DNA of 13,615 bases from a bacterium UBP8_UBA817 (GTDB lineage: Bacteria > Margulisbacteria > Marinamargulisbacteria > UBA817), in assembly GCA_002296285.1 (NCBI GenBank), contig DBHX01000051.1, positions 1 to 13,615 on the forward strand, read 5' to 3'. Shown piece after piece: positions 1-5,988 of this stretch. The translations under genes were made by a program, and so were the position numbers. The notes below the pieces were generated by a model. That model saw nothing but the letters and a program-made list of their open reading frames with translations. It searched no databases and had not been told where the DNA came from. How positions within the stretch are numbered: position 1 is the stretch's first letter; every line of letters begins with the position of its first letter.

Positions 1-444
1 TTCAATTCCATCAATCACTGTTTTATGTGGTATTCCTCTAAAATTTGTTGTGGCCCCTTTGAATAGTTGTAAAATGAGTGACTCAATGTCGTCATTTAAA
101 TGGTGAGCAAGCAATACCGTTGATATATTGTTTTTTTTGCAAACCGTAATGATTTTTTTTAGTCTGGCCTGTCTGTATTCGGATTGATTCTTTTTATTTA
201 TGGCTAAAGATTCGATATGGCATATAAAATTGAATTGCTGTGATAGATTTTTTGCAATTTCAATTTCTCGTTGGTTTTCTGACGGTCTCAGGTGATGATT
301 AATGTAAATTAAGTGATGATTAGTAAAATTGGATAAATTTCCAATAAAATGAGTTAAAAAAACGGAGTCTGGGCCGGCAGAGCAGCTGATGAGCACGGGT
401 TTTTGGTCCCATTGTTTATTAAATAAATGATGGAACATTTTCAT
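1..444 (-). CDS. tilS: tRNA(Ile)-lysidine synthase TilS, N-terminal part (truncated by window edge)
   Basis: TilS uses ATP to attach lysine to C34 of the CAU-anticodon tRNA-Ile, so that it reads AUA codons. The 148 residues present make up most of the N-terminal PP-loop ATPase domain. I read the PP-loop as SAGPDS (residues 22-27, a variant of SGGxDS), then the beta-strand with INHHLRP, and the AHHLNDDIES segment that corresponds to the conserved AHHxxDxxET motif of TilS. The C-terminal tRNA-binding part lies beyond position 1. The ATG at 444-442 is 2 nt after the stop of the upstream glycerophosphodiesterase gene, so the two are probably co-transcribed and translationally coupled. A second ATG lies two codons in (438-436). 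In this family TilS is recognised mainly by the PP-loop plus the AHH motif, and both are visible, so confidence is high despite the truncation. Confidence 0.93.
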   Translation of the reverse strand, partial: MKMFHHLFNKQWDQKPVLISCSAGPDSVFLTHFIGNLSNFTNHHLIYINHHLRPSENQREIEIAKNLSQQFNFICHIESLAINKKNQSEYRQARLKKIITVCKKNNISTVLLAHHLNDDIESLILQLFKGATTNFRGIPHKTVIDGIE

Positions 445-446
445 TT

Positions 447-1145
447 TTAGTCTTCGATAAATATGCAAGAGATGATGTCATTATTTATCACCTTATCTAT
501 ATTGGTTACGTATTGATTCTTGTTTTTAAAATAAATGCCAGCTGAGATTTTGATTTTTTTTAAATGTTCGAAGATTAATGGTGTTGCATGCTCATGGCTG
601 ATCCCAATAAATTGAGCTTTGGTTTGATCTGTGATGTTAAGTTGCTTAAAGTCATCCATGTTTTTAATCAGGTATGAAATGTATTGTTTTGTTGATGATA
701 AGTAGTTCATCACGCCTTTATTAAATGATGAATAAATGAACTTTACAAGCTGATGTTTGTTGGCAGTAGTTAGTGCGTTTATGAGTATTTTTATGCCATT
801 TTTTGACCCGTTTTTAATTTCAATATTAATAATGATGGGTTGTGTTAATTTTTCAATCCAATCTGTAAATACTTTAAGTGTTGGAATTTTACCCGTGGTT
901 TGATTGCCTGTTAATGGAACCGTTGGGTTAATGGATGAATGGGTTTTGTTGAATCGATCCATGGTTTCGTCATGGAAAATTATCCATGAATGTGGGTTCT
1001 TGTGATCGAGTTGTCGTAGATCACATTCAAACCCATGCAGTTGATTTGATAACCTGTTTTTCGTGTGCTCGAATGCCTCAAGGGTATTTTCTATGGCATG
1101 GCCATGCCATGAGCCACGATGAGCTAGATAAATTTTCTTACTCAT
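447..1145 (-). CDS. Glycerophosphodiester phosphodiesterase family protein (GDPD)
   Basis: This is a probable GDPD TIM-barrel phosphodiesterase, which hydrolyses glycerophosphodiesters to glycerol-3-phosphate and an alcohol. Motifs seen, numbered from the ATG at 1145: AHRG (8-11, catalytic His9), ENT (19-21), GFECDL (38-43, metal ligands Glu40 and Asp42), FHDE (57-60, second catalytic His58) and IEIK (108-111). The reading frame extends to an ATG at 1178, which would add 11 hydrophobic residues. I prefer 1145 because it places the HRG motif at the usual distance from the N-terminus and starts 8 nt inside the end of the DUF192 gene, a common coupling arrangement. At about 232 aa it has the size of a single-domain cytoplasmic GDPD. 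There is no signal peptide with the preferred start. The longer start would give a short hydrophobic N-terminus but no cleavage site that I can see. The exact substrate is unknown. Confidence 0.88.
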   Translation of the reverse strand: MSKKIYLAHRGSWHGHAIENTLEAFEHTKNRLSNQLHGFECDLRQLDHKNPHSWIIFHDETMDRFNKTHSSINPTVPLTGNQTTGKIPTLKVFTDWIEKLTQPIIINIEIKNGSKNGIKILINALTTANKHQLVKFIYSSFNKGVMNYLSSTKQYISYLIKNMDDFKQLNITDQTKAQFIGISHEHATPLIFEHLKKIKISAGIYFKNKNQYVTNIDKVINNDIISCIFIED

Positions 1146-1575
1146 TTTCAACAAAATAAACAACAGGATCTCCAACATGGAGATCTAATTTTTTGGACAT
1201 CCCTCCGTTAATTTCTAAAACTTTTGAGGCTTTTCTTGTGGTTGTATAAACGGGGCAGTCTTCGGTTTTGCATGGTTGGGCATTTTTTACCATGTAAACC
1301 ACCAAATCATCGTCATTTATGAATAATATGTCTAGAGGAATGAGCGTATTTTTCATCCAAAAACTTGGAGTATTTTCTTGTGGGAAAATAAATAACATGC
1401 CTTCTTTTTTTGGTAATCGCATTTCTCCCATCAACCCTTTTGTTCGACTGACTGGATTATCTGCGATTCGAGCATCAAAACAATGATTTTTAATGCAAGT
1501 TTTTATGTAATTTAGATTTTGACTAAACATTGGAAATGAAATAATGATGCAAATTAGATAAATGGTTTTGATCAT
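1138..1575 (-). CDS. DUF192 family exported protein
   Basis: This 145-residue protein has a hydrophobic N-terminal segment (about residues 4-17) followed by Ser-Gln, which looks like a signal peptide or membrane anchor, so the mature protein is probably periplasmic. The remainder carries the DUF192 signature in order: RTKGLMG (44-50), GMLFIF (59-64), FWMKNT (72-77), IPLDILFI (79-86), PCKTEDCPVY (101-110, two cysteines) and VLEINGG (119-125). The biochemical role of the family is not established. It is the first gene of a minus-strand cluster with the phosphodiesterase and tilS, overlapping the next gene by 8 nt. Its start codon is only 14 bp from the divergent menA start, and an extended -10 element for it seems to overlap that menA start codon. 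Family assignment is firm; function is unknown. Confidence 0.9.
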   Translation of the reverse strand: MIKTIYLICIIISFPMFSQNLNYIKTCIKNHCFDARIADNPVSRTKGLMGEMRLPKKEGMLFIFPQENTPSFWMKNTLIPLDILFINDDDLVVYMVKNAQPCKTEDCPVYTTTRKASKVLEINGGMSKKLDLHVGDPVVYFVENE

Positions 1576-1589
1576 GATACACTTTTTTT

Positions 1590-1617
1590 ATGATATCACA
1601 TTGGTTTTATGCAGCAA
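1590..1617 (-). promoter_or_regulatory. Probable promoter of the DUF192-GDPD-tilS cluster
   Basis: On the minus strand, TTGCTG (1617-1612), a 16-nt spacer and TATCAT (1595-1590) form a sigma-70-like pair, with a TG one base upstream of the -10 giving an extended -10. Transcription would begin near 1583, about 8 nt ahead of the ATG at 1575. The -10 hexamer covers the menA start codon on the other strand, so the promoter is embedded in a divergent coding sequence. Confidence 0.4.
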
Positions 1618-2450
1618 GGCTCAAAACGTTGCCAGTTTGTTTTTGCCCCGTTATTCTTGCCATTTCGTTGGCAATGAACTCACCTTTGTTTCGCCCAATG
1701 ACTGCTGCTGTTATTTTATGTTGTGTTTTTTGCATCCAGGTGGGGACTAATTTTGCCAATGATTATTTTGATTTTGTCAAAGGCGCTGATACAGATGAAC
1801 GTGTTGGGCCAAAGCGCATGACCCAATCTGGCCGCATCTCTCCCAATGTAATGAAACAAGCTACAGTTATCATGTTTTTGCTCGCTGCTTTTTTTGGGGG
1901 GTATTTGGTTTATCTCGGTGGGTGGTTCATATTTGGCATTGGTTTACTATCCATATTTTTTGGTATTATCTATACGGCTGGACCATTTGCTTTGGCATAT
2001 ATTGGTGGGGCTGAGTTGATTGCATTTTTATTTTTTGGTCCGATTTCAGTGATTGGTAGCTATTATTTATTGGCAAGCACCTGGAATTTTGATTTGATTT
2101 ATATTGGATCTGGGTTGGGTTTGATCACCACGGGATTATTAGTGGTAAATAATACTCGCGATATTGATACAGATCGAAAGGTCAATAAAAAAACATGGGC
2201 GGTACGATTTGGTCCTGTTTTTTCGTATGTGGAATACATTTTGTGTTTATACTCCCCTATTATATTACTGGATTTTATTACTGAAAATTCTTTGGAACAA
2301 ATGGTGGTATTGTTATTTTTGGTGGTTATCGCAATGTTACTTACAAAGCGTTTTGGTAAGGCTCAAGGTGAATCGTATAATCATTTATTGGCTTTAACCA
2401 GTGCTTATTTAATACTTTATACAATCATTGCGATTTATTTGTTGGCTTGA
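1590..2450 (+). CDS. menA: 1,4-dihydroxy-2-naphthoate polyprenyltransferase MenA
   Basis: MenA is an integral-membrane UbiA-family enzyme that attaches a polyprenyl chain to 1,4-dihydroxy-2-naphthoate, giving demethylmenaquinone. The 286-residue protein starts with the typical AARLKTLP segment (8-15). It carries the first Asp-rich motif NDYFDFVKGADTD (57-69) and the second NNTRDIDTDRKVNKKT (187-202), which bind the Mg-diphosphate of the prenyl donor. Between and after them are several hydrophobic helices, consistent with the usual eight to nine membrane spans. The ATG at 1590 is supported because AARxKTLP normally lies close to the N-terminus. There is no Shine-Dalgarno sequence in the 14 bp before it. 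Its stop TGA shares one base with the menE start (TGATG), so the two genes are translationally coupled. No other menaquinone genes are in the window. Confidence 0.93.
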   Translation: MISHWFYAARLKTLPVCFCPVILAISLAMNSPLFRPMTAAVILCCVFCIQVGTNFANDYFDFVKGADTDERVGPKRMTQSGRISPNVMKQATVIMFLLAAFFGGYLVYLGGWFIFGIGLLSIFFGIIYTAGPFALAYIGGAELIAFLFFGPISVIGSYYLLASTWNFDLIYIGSGLGLITTGLLVVNNTRDIDTDRKVNKKTWAVRFGPVFSYVEYILCLYSPIILLDFITENSLEQMVVLLFLVVIAMLLTKRFGKAQGESYNHLLALTSAYLILYTIIAIYLLA

Positions 2451-3649
2451 TGTTGGATTTGTTGGGGTCTATCGATGGATTGGCTGATGTTGATGGTGTG
2501 CGCATTACCAAACCCGATGTCTTGAATGCCATCCATGACATGAGCGCTTCTTGTGAAGTGATTGTGTATTCAAAAGATTTGACATCATTATCTCAAATTT
2601 TGGCCTGTTTAATTTTTAGACGTTCGTTCGTGGTGCTGGATTCGTCATGGCCGACTCACTATTCAGAGTCGTTTCTAAATTGTCTTCAGCACATCCCTGA
2701 TTCATCTCCCCATGTGTTGATTGCCACGTCTGGTTCAACGGGACAGCCAAAGCTTGTCTGTCATCATATGGATTCCCTATTCAAAAGTGCTAATCGATCC
2801 CTATCCCACTCTCCTATTTCCTCTACGGATGCTGTCCTGCTATCCTTGTCACCGGCTGCTATGGGGGGGCTATTAACCATTGTGAAAGCCTTGGTTTCAG
2901 GCGCCCGCTTGAGTTTATGTTCTGGCCATTGGTTGGATGCATTAGCCCCTTCAGGCCAGTGGCATTTGGCCGTGGTTCCCCAGCAATTGGCCCGTTTGAT
3001 GTTGGATGTTCGCTTATCGACAGTTTCGTTTAAATCTGTCTTGGTGGGGGGAGATGCGGCCCCTTACTTACTTAAGCAACAGGTTGAGGAGGCTAACTTA
3101 CCGGTGATTTATAGTTATGGGGCCACGGAAACCTGTGGTCAAATTGTAGCAACAAACCGAACATCCGATGATTATGAAGCGCTTCCAGGGGTTCAATTGG
3201 ATCGATTGAATCAACAATTATTGATCCAGACGGATACCTTGGCTAGAGGGTATCTCACATCCGATGGTTTTTTATCTTTGCCAATGCACAATGGTTTTTA
3301 TGTTACCCAGGATCTTGTGGAATTCTCTCCAACATTTAAAGTGATTGGTCGAAAAGATTTTCAATTTCAATCGGGCTCACAATTGGTGTCACCTGAATTC
3401 ATTGAATCTGAGCTTCTAACATCATCGCTCATCTCTCAAGTCGTTGTTGTCCCCTCCCCTGATGATCGATTTGGCTGGGTTCCCATTGCCTATGTTCCTG
3501 ATGGTACGGATATAGCGTTACTTAAAATGCATGCCGATGCTCATTTACCCAAACATTTGCGACCTGCCTCATTTTTACCTCTGCCAGAATCATTGTCTTT
3601 TGATGATCCGATGTGTCGGCGACATTTGATTGGAATTTATATGCCTTAG
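2450..3649 (+). CDS. menE: Probable o-succinylbenzoate-CoA ligase MenE (divergent AMP-binding enzyme)
   Basis: This is an ANL-superfamily acyl-CoA ligase. The position directly behind menA suggests it activates o-succinylbenzoate in menaquinone synthesis. Visible motifs: P-loop TSGSTGQPK (93-101), GATE (224-227, within YSYGATET), the hinge-region Asp in VTQD (285-288) and GRKDFQFQSGSQLVSPEFIE (300-319), the start of the C-terminal domain. At 399 residues it is shorter than E. coli MenE (451). The C-terminal motif that normally supplies the catalytic adenylation lysine just before an R-rich segment reads here SFDDPMCRRHL (383-393), with no lysine. Unless the alignment is off, the A10 lysine is lost. 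I start the gene at the ATG at 2450, which overlaps the menA stop by one base; an in-frame TTG one codon earlier is less likely. The substrate is inferred from context, so another acyl-CoA ligase is possible. Confidence 0.78.
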   Translation: MLDLLGSIDGLADVDGVRITKPDVLNAIHDMSASCEVIVYSKDLTSLSQILACLIFRRSFVVLDSSWPTHYSESFLNCLQHIPDSSPHVLIATSGSTGQPKLVCHHMDSLFKSANRSLSHSPISSTDAVLLSLSPAAMGGLLTIVKALVSGARLSLCSGHWLDALAPSGQWHLAVVPQQLARLMLDVRLSTVSFKSVLVGGDAAPYLLKQQVEEANLPVIYSYGATETCGQIVATNRTSDDYEALPGVQLDRLNQQLLIQTDTLARGYLTSDGFLSLPMHNGFYVTQDLVEFSPTFKVIGRKDFQFQSGSQLVSPEFIESELLTSSLISQVVVVPSPDDRFGWVPIAYVPDGTDIALLKMHADAHLPKHLRPASFLPLPESLSFDDPMCRRHLIGIYMP

Positions 3650-3784
3650 TTTGTTCTTTTTTGCTTTTATGGTAGTTGATGGCGAAAGTTAACAGTTAAA
3701 TAGGATGGTGTTGTTGAGTTTTTAATTTCGCTATGCGGCGATTAAAGCTGGTTAGATATATCCTGCTTTTGTTATTCAATTGTG

Positions 3785-3812
3785 CAAGGGATGAATGTCC
3801 TCTTGTTTTTTT
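3785..3812 (+). terminator. Intrinsic terminator downstream of menA-menE
   Basis: CAAGGGA (3785-3791) pairs with TCC-T-CTTG (3798-3805, one bulged T) across a 6-nt loop and is followed directly by seven T (3806-3812). It lies about 135 nt after the menE stop. The 135 nt in between show no further gene that I can support. Confidence 0.65.
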
Positions 3813-3847
3813 ATCGTAATTTGTTATTTAAAAATAAAGAAAAAGAC

Positions 3848-3876
3848 TTGACATAGCAAATTTGAAAAACTAATTA
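3848..3876 (+). promoter_or_regulatory. Promoter-like element in front of the 78-bp tandem array
   Basis: There is a perfect -35 hexamer TTGACA (3848-3853). After 17 nt comes TAATTA (3871-3876), a poor -10; ACTAAT two bases upstream (3869-3874) is an alternative at 15-nt spacing. The predicted start near 3882-3884 coincides with the first base of the tandem array. Confidence 0.35.
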
Positions 3877-3881
3877 CCTTT

Positions 3882-4103
3882 CTTAGGAAATGGGGTTACT
3901 TGCAATAACGGGGCCGTCATGGCATTGGCAGATAAGGCTCGAAACCTATTCTATTTTTACTTAGGAAATGGAGTTAGGTGTGATTACATCGTGTTTATGG
4001 CATTGGCATCGAGTACTGGCGTTCTAGATTCCCTTGTGTTCGGAAATTATGTTAGTTTAGGAGCTAATTTTAGTTGTAAAACTCAAGCACGATCTTTTTA
4101 TTA
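3882..4103 (+). repeat. In-phase tandem array of 78-bp units of unknown function
   Basis: Two units of exactly 78 bp begin at 3882 and 3960. Each starts with CTTAGGAAATGG and, after 25 variable bases, carries ATGGCATTGGCA (3919-3930 and 3997-4008). A degraded third copy begins at 4038 (TTCGGAAAT followed by GTTAG). As 78 is a multiple of three, one frame is open from 3874 to 4104 and encodes the pattern LGNGVxCxxxxxMALA twice, then FGNYV. Two of the few differences inside conserved codons are silent (GGG/GGA, TGC/TGT), which hints at coding ancestry. The only ATG, however, is at 3919, in the middle of the first unit, with a weak ribosome site. Candidates are a small repeat protein (61 aa from 3919), a decayed fragment of a repeat protein, or a structured RNA ending near the T-rich 4093-4101. 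I do not recognise a family. Confidence 0.6.
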
Positions 4104-4192
4104 AGTAAGAACAGTCCATTAACCACAATAGTTTACAAAGATCAGTTGTTTTCAGCCTTGTTATTTGAAAATCTTAATAAATTAGCTCTTTC

Positions 4193-4221
4193 TTTTCACT
4201 TTTTTTGATTTGGGTTAGAAT
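4193..4221 (+). promoter_or_regulatory. Probable fbaB promoter
   Basis: TTTTCA (4193-4198, 4 of 6 to the -35 consensus), a 17-nt spacer and TAGAAT (4216-4221, 5 of 6 to the -10 consensus) predict a start near 4228. This leaves a leader of about 27 nt that contains the AAGGG ribosome site at 4243-4247. Confidence 0.45.
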
Positions 4222-4254
4222 GATTCCATAAAACTAAATATTAAGGGAACAATT

Positions 4255-5340
4255 ATGACCACAATTTTAAAAGAGGGAACCATGTTAAGTTATTCTGAAA
4301 TACAATCAATATTGGGTGATCAATCCGAATCGCTATTATCGCATCAATGCCAAACCATTGATAAAAACCGTTTGCACATTCCATCACCAACCTATGTTGA
4401 TGATGTCTTTTCTTTAACGAATCGAAATAATCAAGTACTTCGTAATTTGCAGTCTTTGTATAACCATGGACGTTTGGCGGGGACTGGTTACTTATCCATT
4501 CTTCCGGTTGATCAGGGCATTGAGCACTCGGCTGGGGCATCCTTTGCGCCGAATCCGGATTACTTTGACCCAGAAAATATTGTGAAACTTGCAATTGAAG
4601 GCGGGTGCAATGCTGTGGCCTCTACTTTGGGTGTTTTAGGTTTGGTTTCAAGAAAGTACGCTCATAAAATTCCATTCATCGTTAAAATTAATCATAATGA
4701 ATTTTTGACGTATCCAAATACCTTTGACCAGATTATGTTTGCATCGATTGATCAAGCAGCTGATATGGGAGCGGCTGCGGTTGGCGCCACCATTTATTTT
4801 GGGTCTGAGGAATCTGGCCGTCAAATTCAAGAGGTTGCTCAAGCATTTGAATATGCCCATTCTCGTGGTCTTGCCACAATTTTATGGTGCTATCTTCGAA
4901 ATTCAGAATTTAAAAAAGATGGTGTTGACTATCATGTTTCATCGGATTTGACAGGGCAAGCCAATCACCTCGGAGCAACCATTGAAGCCGATATTGTAAA
5001 ACAAAAACTACCTGAAAATAATGGAGGGTTTAACGCCTTATCTTTTGGGAAAACGCATCAGAAGGTTTATGATGAATTATCTTCAAATCACCCGATTGAT
5101 TTAACCCGCTACCAAATTGCAAACTCTTATTTTGGTCGTGTTGGTTTAATTAATTCTGGTGGGGCATCTGGTGATAACGACATGCAAGATGCTGTTGCAA
5201 CAGCCGTGATTAACAAGCGTGCCGGTGGTATGGGGTTAATTTCTGGTCGTAAAGCATTTCAAAAACCATTAGCAGAGGGTGTTCAATTATTAAATGCGAT
5301 TCAGGATGTCTATTTAACTGATGAAGTAACGATTGCTTAA
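4255..5340 (+). CDS. fbaB: Class I fructose-bisphosphate aldolase, FbaB (DhnA) type
   Basis: FbaB reversibly cleaves fructose-1,6-bisphosphate into dihydroxyacetone phosphate and glyceraldehyde-3-phosphate through a lysine Schiff base, with no metal. The sequence is strikingly like E. coli FbaB over its whole length: GRLAGTGYLSILPVDQG (72-88), HSAGASFA (91-98), GATIYFGSEES (177-187), KKDGVDYHVSSDLTGQANHL (220-239), DIVKQK (246-251, with Lys249 the likely Schiff-base residue), GLINSGGASG (297-306) and NKRAGGMGLISGRKAF (320-335). Two starts are plausible. The ATG at 4255 has AAGGG seven bases upstream and gives 361 aa. The ATG at 4282 follows GAGGGA at short spacing and gives 352 aa, closer to the E. 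coli length of 350. It is preceded by the tandem-repeat region and followed, after a 36-bp gap, by an A-type Fe-S carrier gene with its own promoter. Confidence 0.95.
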   Translation: MTTILKEGTMLSYSEIQSILGDQSESLLSHQCQTIDKNRLHIPSPTYVDDVFSLTNRNNQVLRNLQSLYNHGRLAGTGYLSILPVDQGIEHSAGASFAPNPDYFDPENIVKLAIEGGCNAVASTLGVLGLVSRKYAHKIPFIVKINHNEFLTYPNTFDQIMFASIDQAADMGAAAVGATIYFGSEESGRQIQEVAQAFEYAHSRGLATILWCYLRNSEFKKDGVDYHVSSDLTGQANHLGATIEADIVKQKLPENNGGFNALSFGKTHQKVYDELSSNHPIDLTRYQIANSYFGRVGLINSGGASGDNDMQDAVATAVINKRAGGMGLISGRKAFQKPLAEGVQLLNAIQDVYLTDEVTIA

Positions 5341-5342
5341 TG

Positions 5343-5370
5343 TTAGTAATGAAAATAAATTGGGTATAAT
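5343..5370 (+). promoter_or_regulatory. Promoter of the A-type Fe-S carrier gene, probably giving a leaderless mRNA
   Basis: There is a perfect TATAAT at 5365-5370 with a weak -35 (TTAGTA, 5343-5348, 16-nt spacer). The next six bases lead straight to the ATG at 5377, so the predicted transcription start is the A of the start codon. No Shine-Dalgarno sequence is present in the AT-rich bases between the fbaB stop and this ATG. Confidence 0.5.
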
Positions 5371-5376
5371 AGAAAT

Positions 5377-5799
5377 ATGAGTGATTGTGGCAATGTGAAA
5401 AAGGTTTTTGTTCCAACAAAAGATACCGTTGAAAAAAAACCTGTGGATCCAAGTTTAACATTTGGAGCCACTGACGTTGCTGTTGAAAAGGTTCGTCATT
5501 TCATTCAAAAAGATGATAAAGATATTTGTACCCACGGACTTCGTGTCCAAGTGGTTAAAGATGGTTGTTCTGGCAATTCCTATGACATATCGTTGGGCAC
5601 GATATCTGATGCCACAGACAATGGCGATAAATTATTTAAATTTGGTGATGTGACCATTATTGTTGAAAAATTGAGTTATATGTTTGTGATTGGGTCACAA
5701 TTGGATTATGTGGAGACACTCCTTATGTCAGGGTTTCAAATTAACAATCCGAATGTGAAAAAACAATGCTCATGTGGCTCCTCTTTCTCCATTAAATAG
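5377..5799 (+). CDS. A-type iron-sulfur cluster carrier (IscA/ErpA/SufA family)
   Basis: A-type proteins receive Fe-S clusters from a scaffold and hand them to apo-enzymes. The 140-residue product has the HesB-like core from about residue 28 (LTFGATDVAVEKV). It contains the three conserved ligands: Cys64 in KDGCSGNSY, and Cys131 and Cys133 in the C-terminal QCSCGSSF, which lies in the typical NPNVKKQCSCGSSF context. Two additional cysteines (4 and 51) lie outside the usual trio, and the N-terminus is about 25 residues longer than a minimal IscA. It cannot be separated into IscA, ErpA or SufA from sequence alone, and no isc or suf genes are nearby. The start ATG has no ribosome site but lies 6 nt after a consensus -10 box. 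It converges on the cysE-trp operon. Confidence 0.9.
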   Translation: MSDCGNVKKVFVPTKDTVEKKPVDPSLTFGATDVAVEKVRHFIQKDDKDICTHGLRVQVVKDGCSGNSYDISLGTISDATDNGDKLFKFGDVTIIVEKLSYMFVIGSQLDYVETLLMSGFQINNPNVKKQCSCGSSFSIK

Positions 5800-5828
5800 T
5801 ATTAAATTGAGGGATCTTTTCGTTTATT

Positions 5829-5855
5829 TATAAAAAAATGTCCTCATGGACATTT
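5829..5855 (-). terminator. Intrinsic terminator of the cysE-trpC-trpF-OMP operon
   Basis: AAATGTCC (5836-5843) and GGACATTT (5848-5855) form a perfect 8-bp stem with a 4-nt loop. On the minus strand the hairpin runs into seven T (plus-strand A at 5832-5838, three of them inside the stem) and further AT-rich sequence. It is about 133 nt beyond the stop of the last gene of the minus-strand operon. It also lies just after the convergent Fe-S carrier gene, but the plus strand lacks a good T tract after the stem. Confidence 0.75.
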
Positions 5856-5988
5856 GAGTCCACTGCGGAATTTTCTTTGGATGCCTTGATCTCCCATCAT
5901 TTAATCTTATTTCTGGCTTATGCTTTATTTCTAGAAGTTGCATGTGACTGATGTTAAATTATATTTATTTTATACCATCAATGGTTTT

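Larger units (their letters stand above)
3650..4254. other. 605-bp region between menE and fbaB without a confidently assigned gene
   Basis: From left to right it contains 135 nt with nothing recognisable, the menA-menE terminator (3785-3812), a promoter-like TTGACA element (3848-3876), the 78-bp tandem array (3882-4103), about 85 nt of featureless AT-rich sequence (4105-4190), and the fbaB promoter and ribosome site. No tRNA, rRNA, tmRNA, RNase P, SRP RNA or known riboswitch consensus was recognised. Confidence 0.6.

Noticed and set aside
447..1178. Longer glycerophosphodiesterase start at 1178
   Set aside because: It adds 11 hydrophobic residues ahead of the usual N-terminus; the ATG at 1145 fits the family better.
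1519..1547. TTGACT followed after 17 nt by TAATGA as a menA promoter
   Set aside because: The -10 matches the consensus at only two positions, too weak to list.
3733..3819. A 28-codon reading frame starting with Arg-rich residues, a Leu-rich stretch and a Cys, resembling a small lipoprotein
   Set aside because: It has no ribosome site, and its 3' third is the intrinsic terminator of menA-menE, which explains the sequence better.
3930..3952. A T-arm-like sequence (AGG-CTCGAAA-CCT) suggesting a tRNA in the first repeat
   Set aside because: The stem has only three pairs, and no acceptor, D-arm or anticodon arm can be built around it.
3919..4104. A 61-aa protein beginning at the ATG inside the first 78-bp unit
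   Set aside because: It is not listed as a gene because the start cuts the first repeat in half and the ribosome site is weak; the array itself is reported instead.
4253..4594. A 113-codon frame antisense to the start of fbaB
   Set aside because: It lies entirely opposite a strongly conserved gene and has no recognisable domain.
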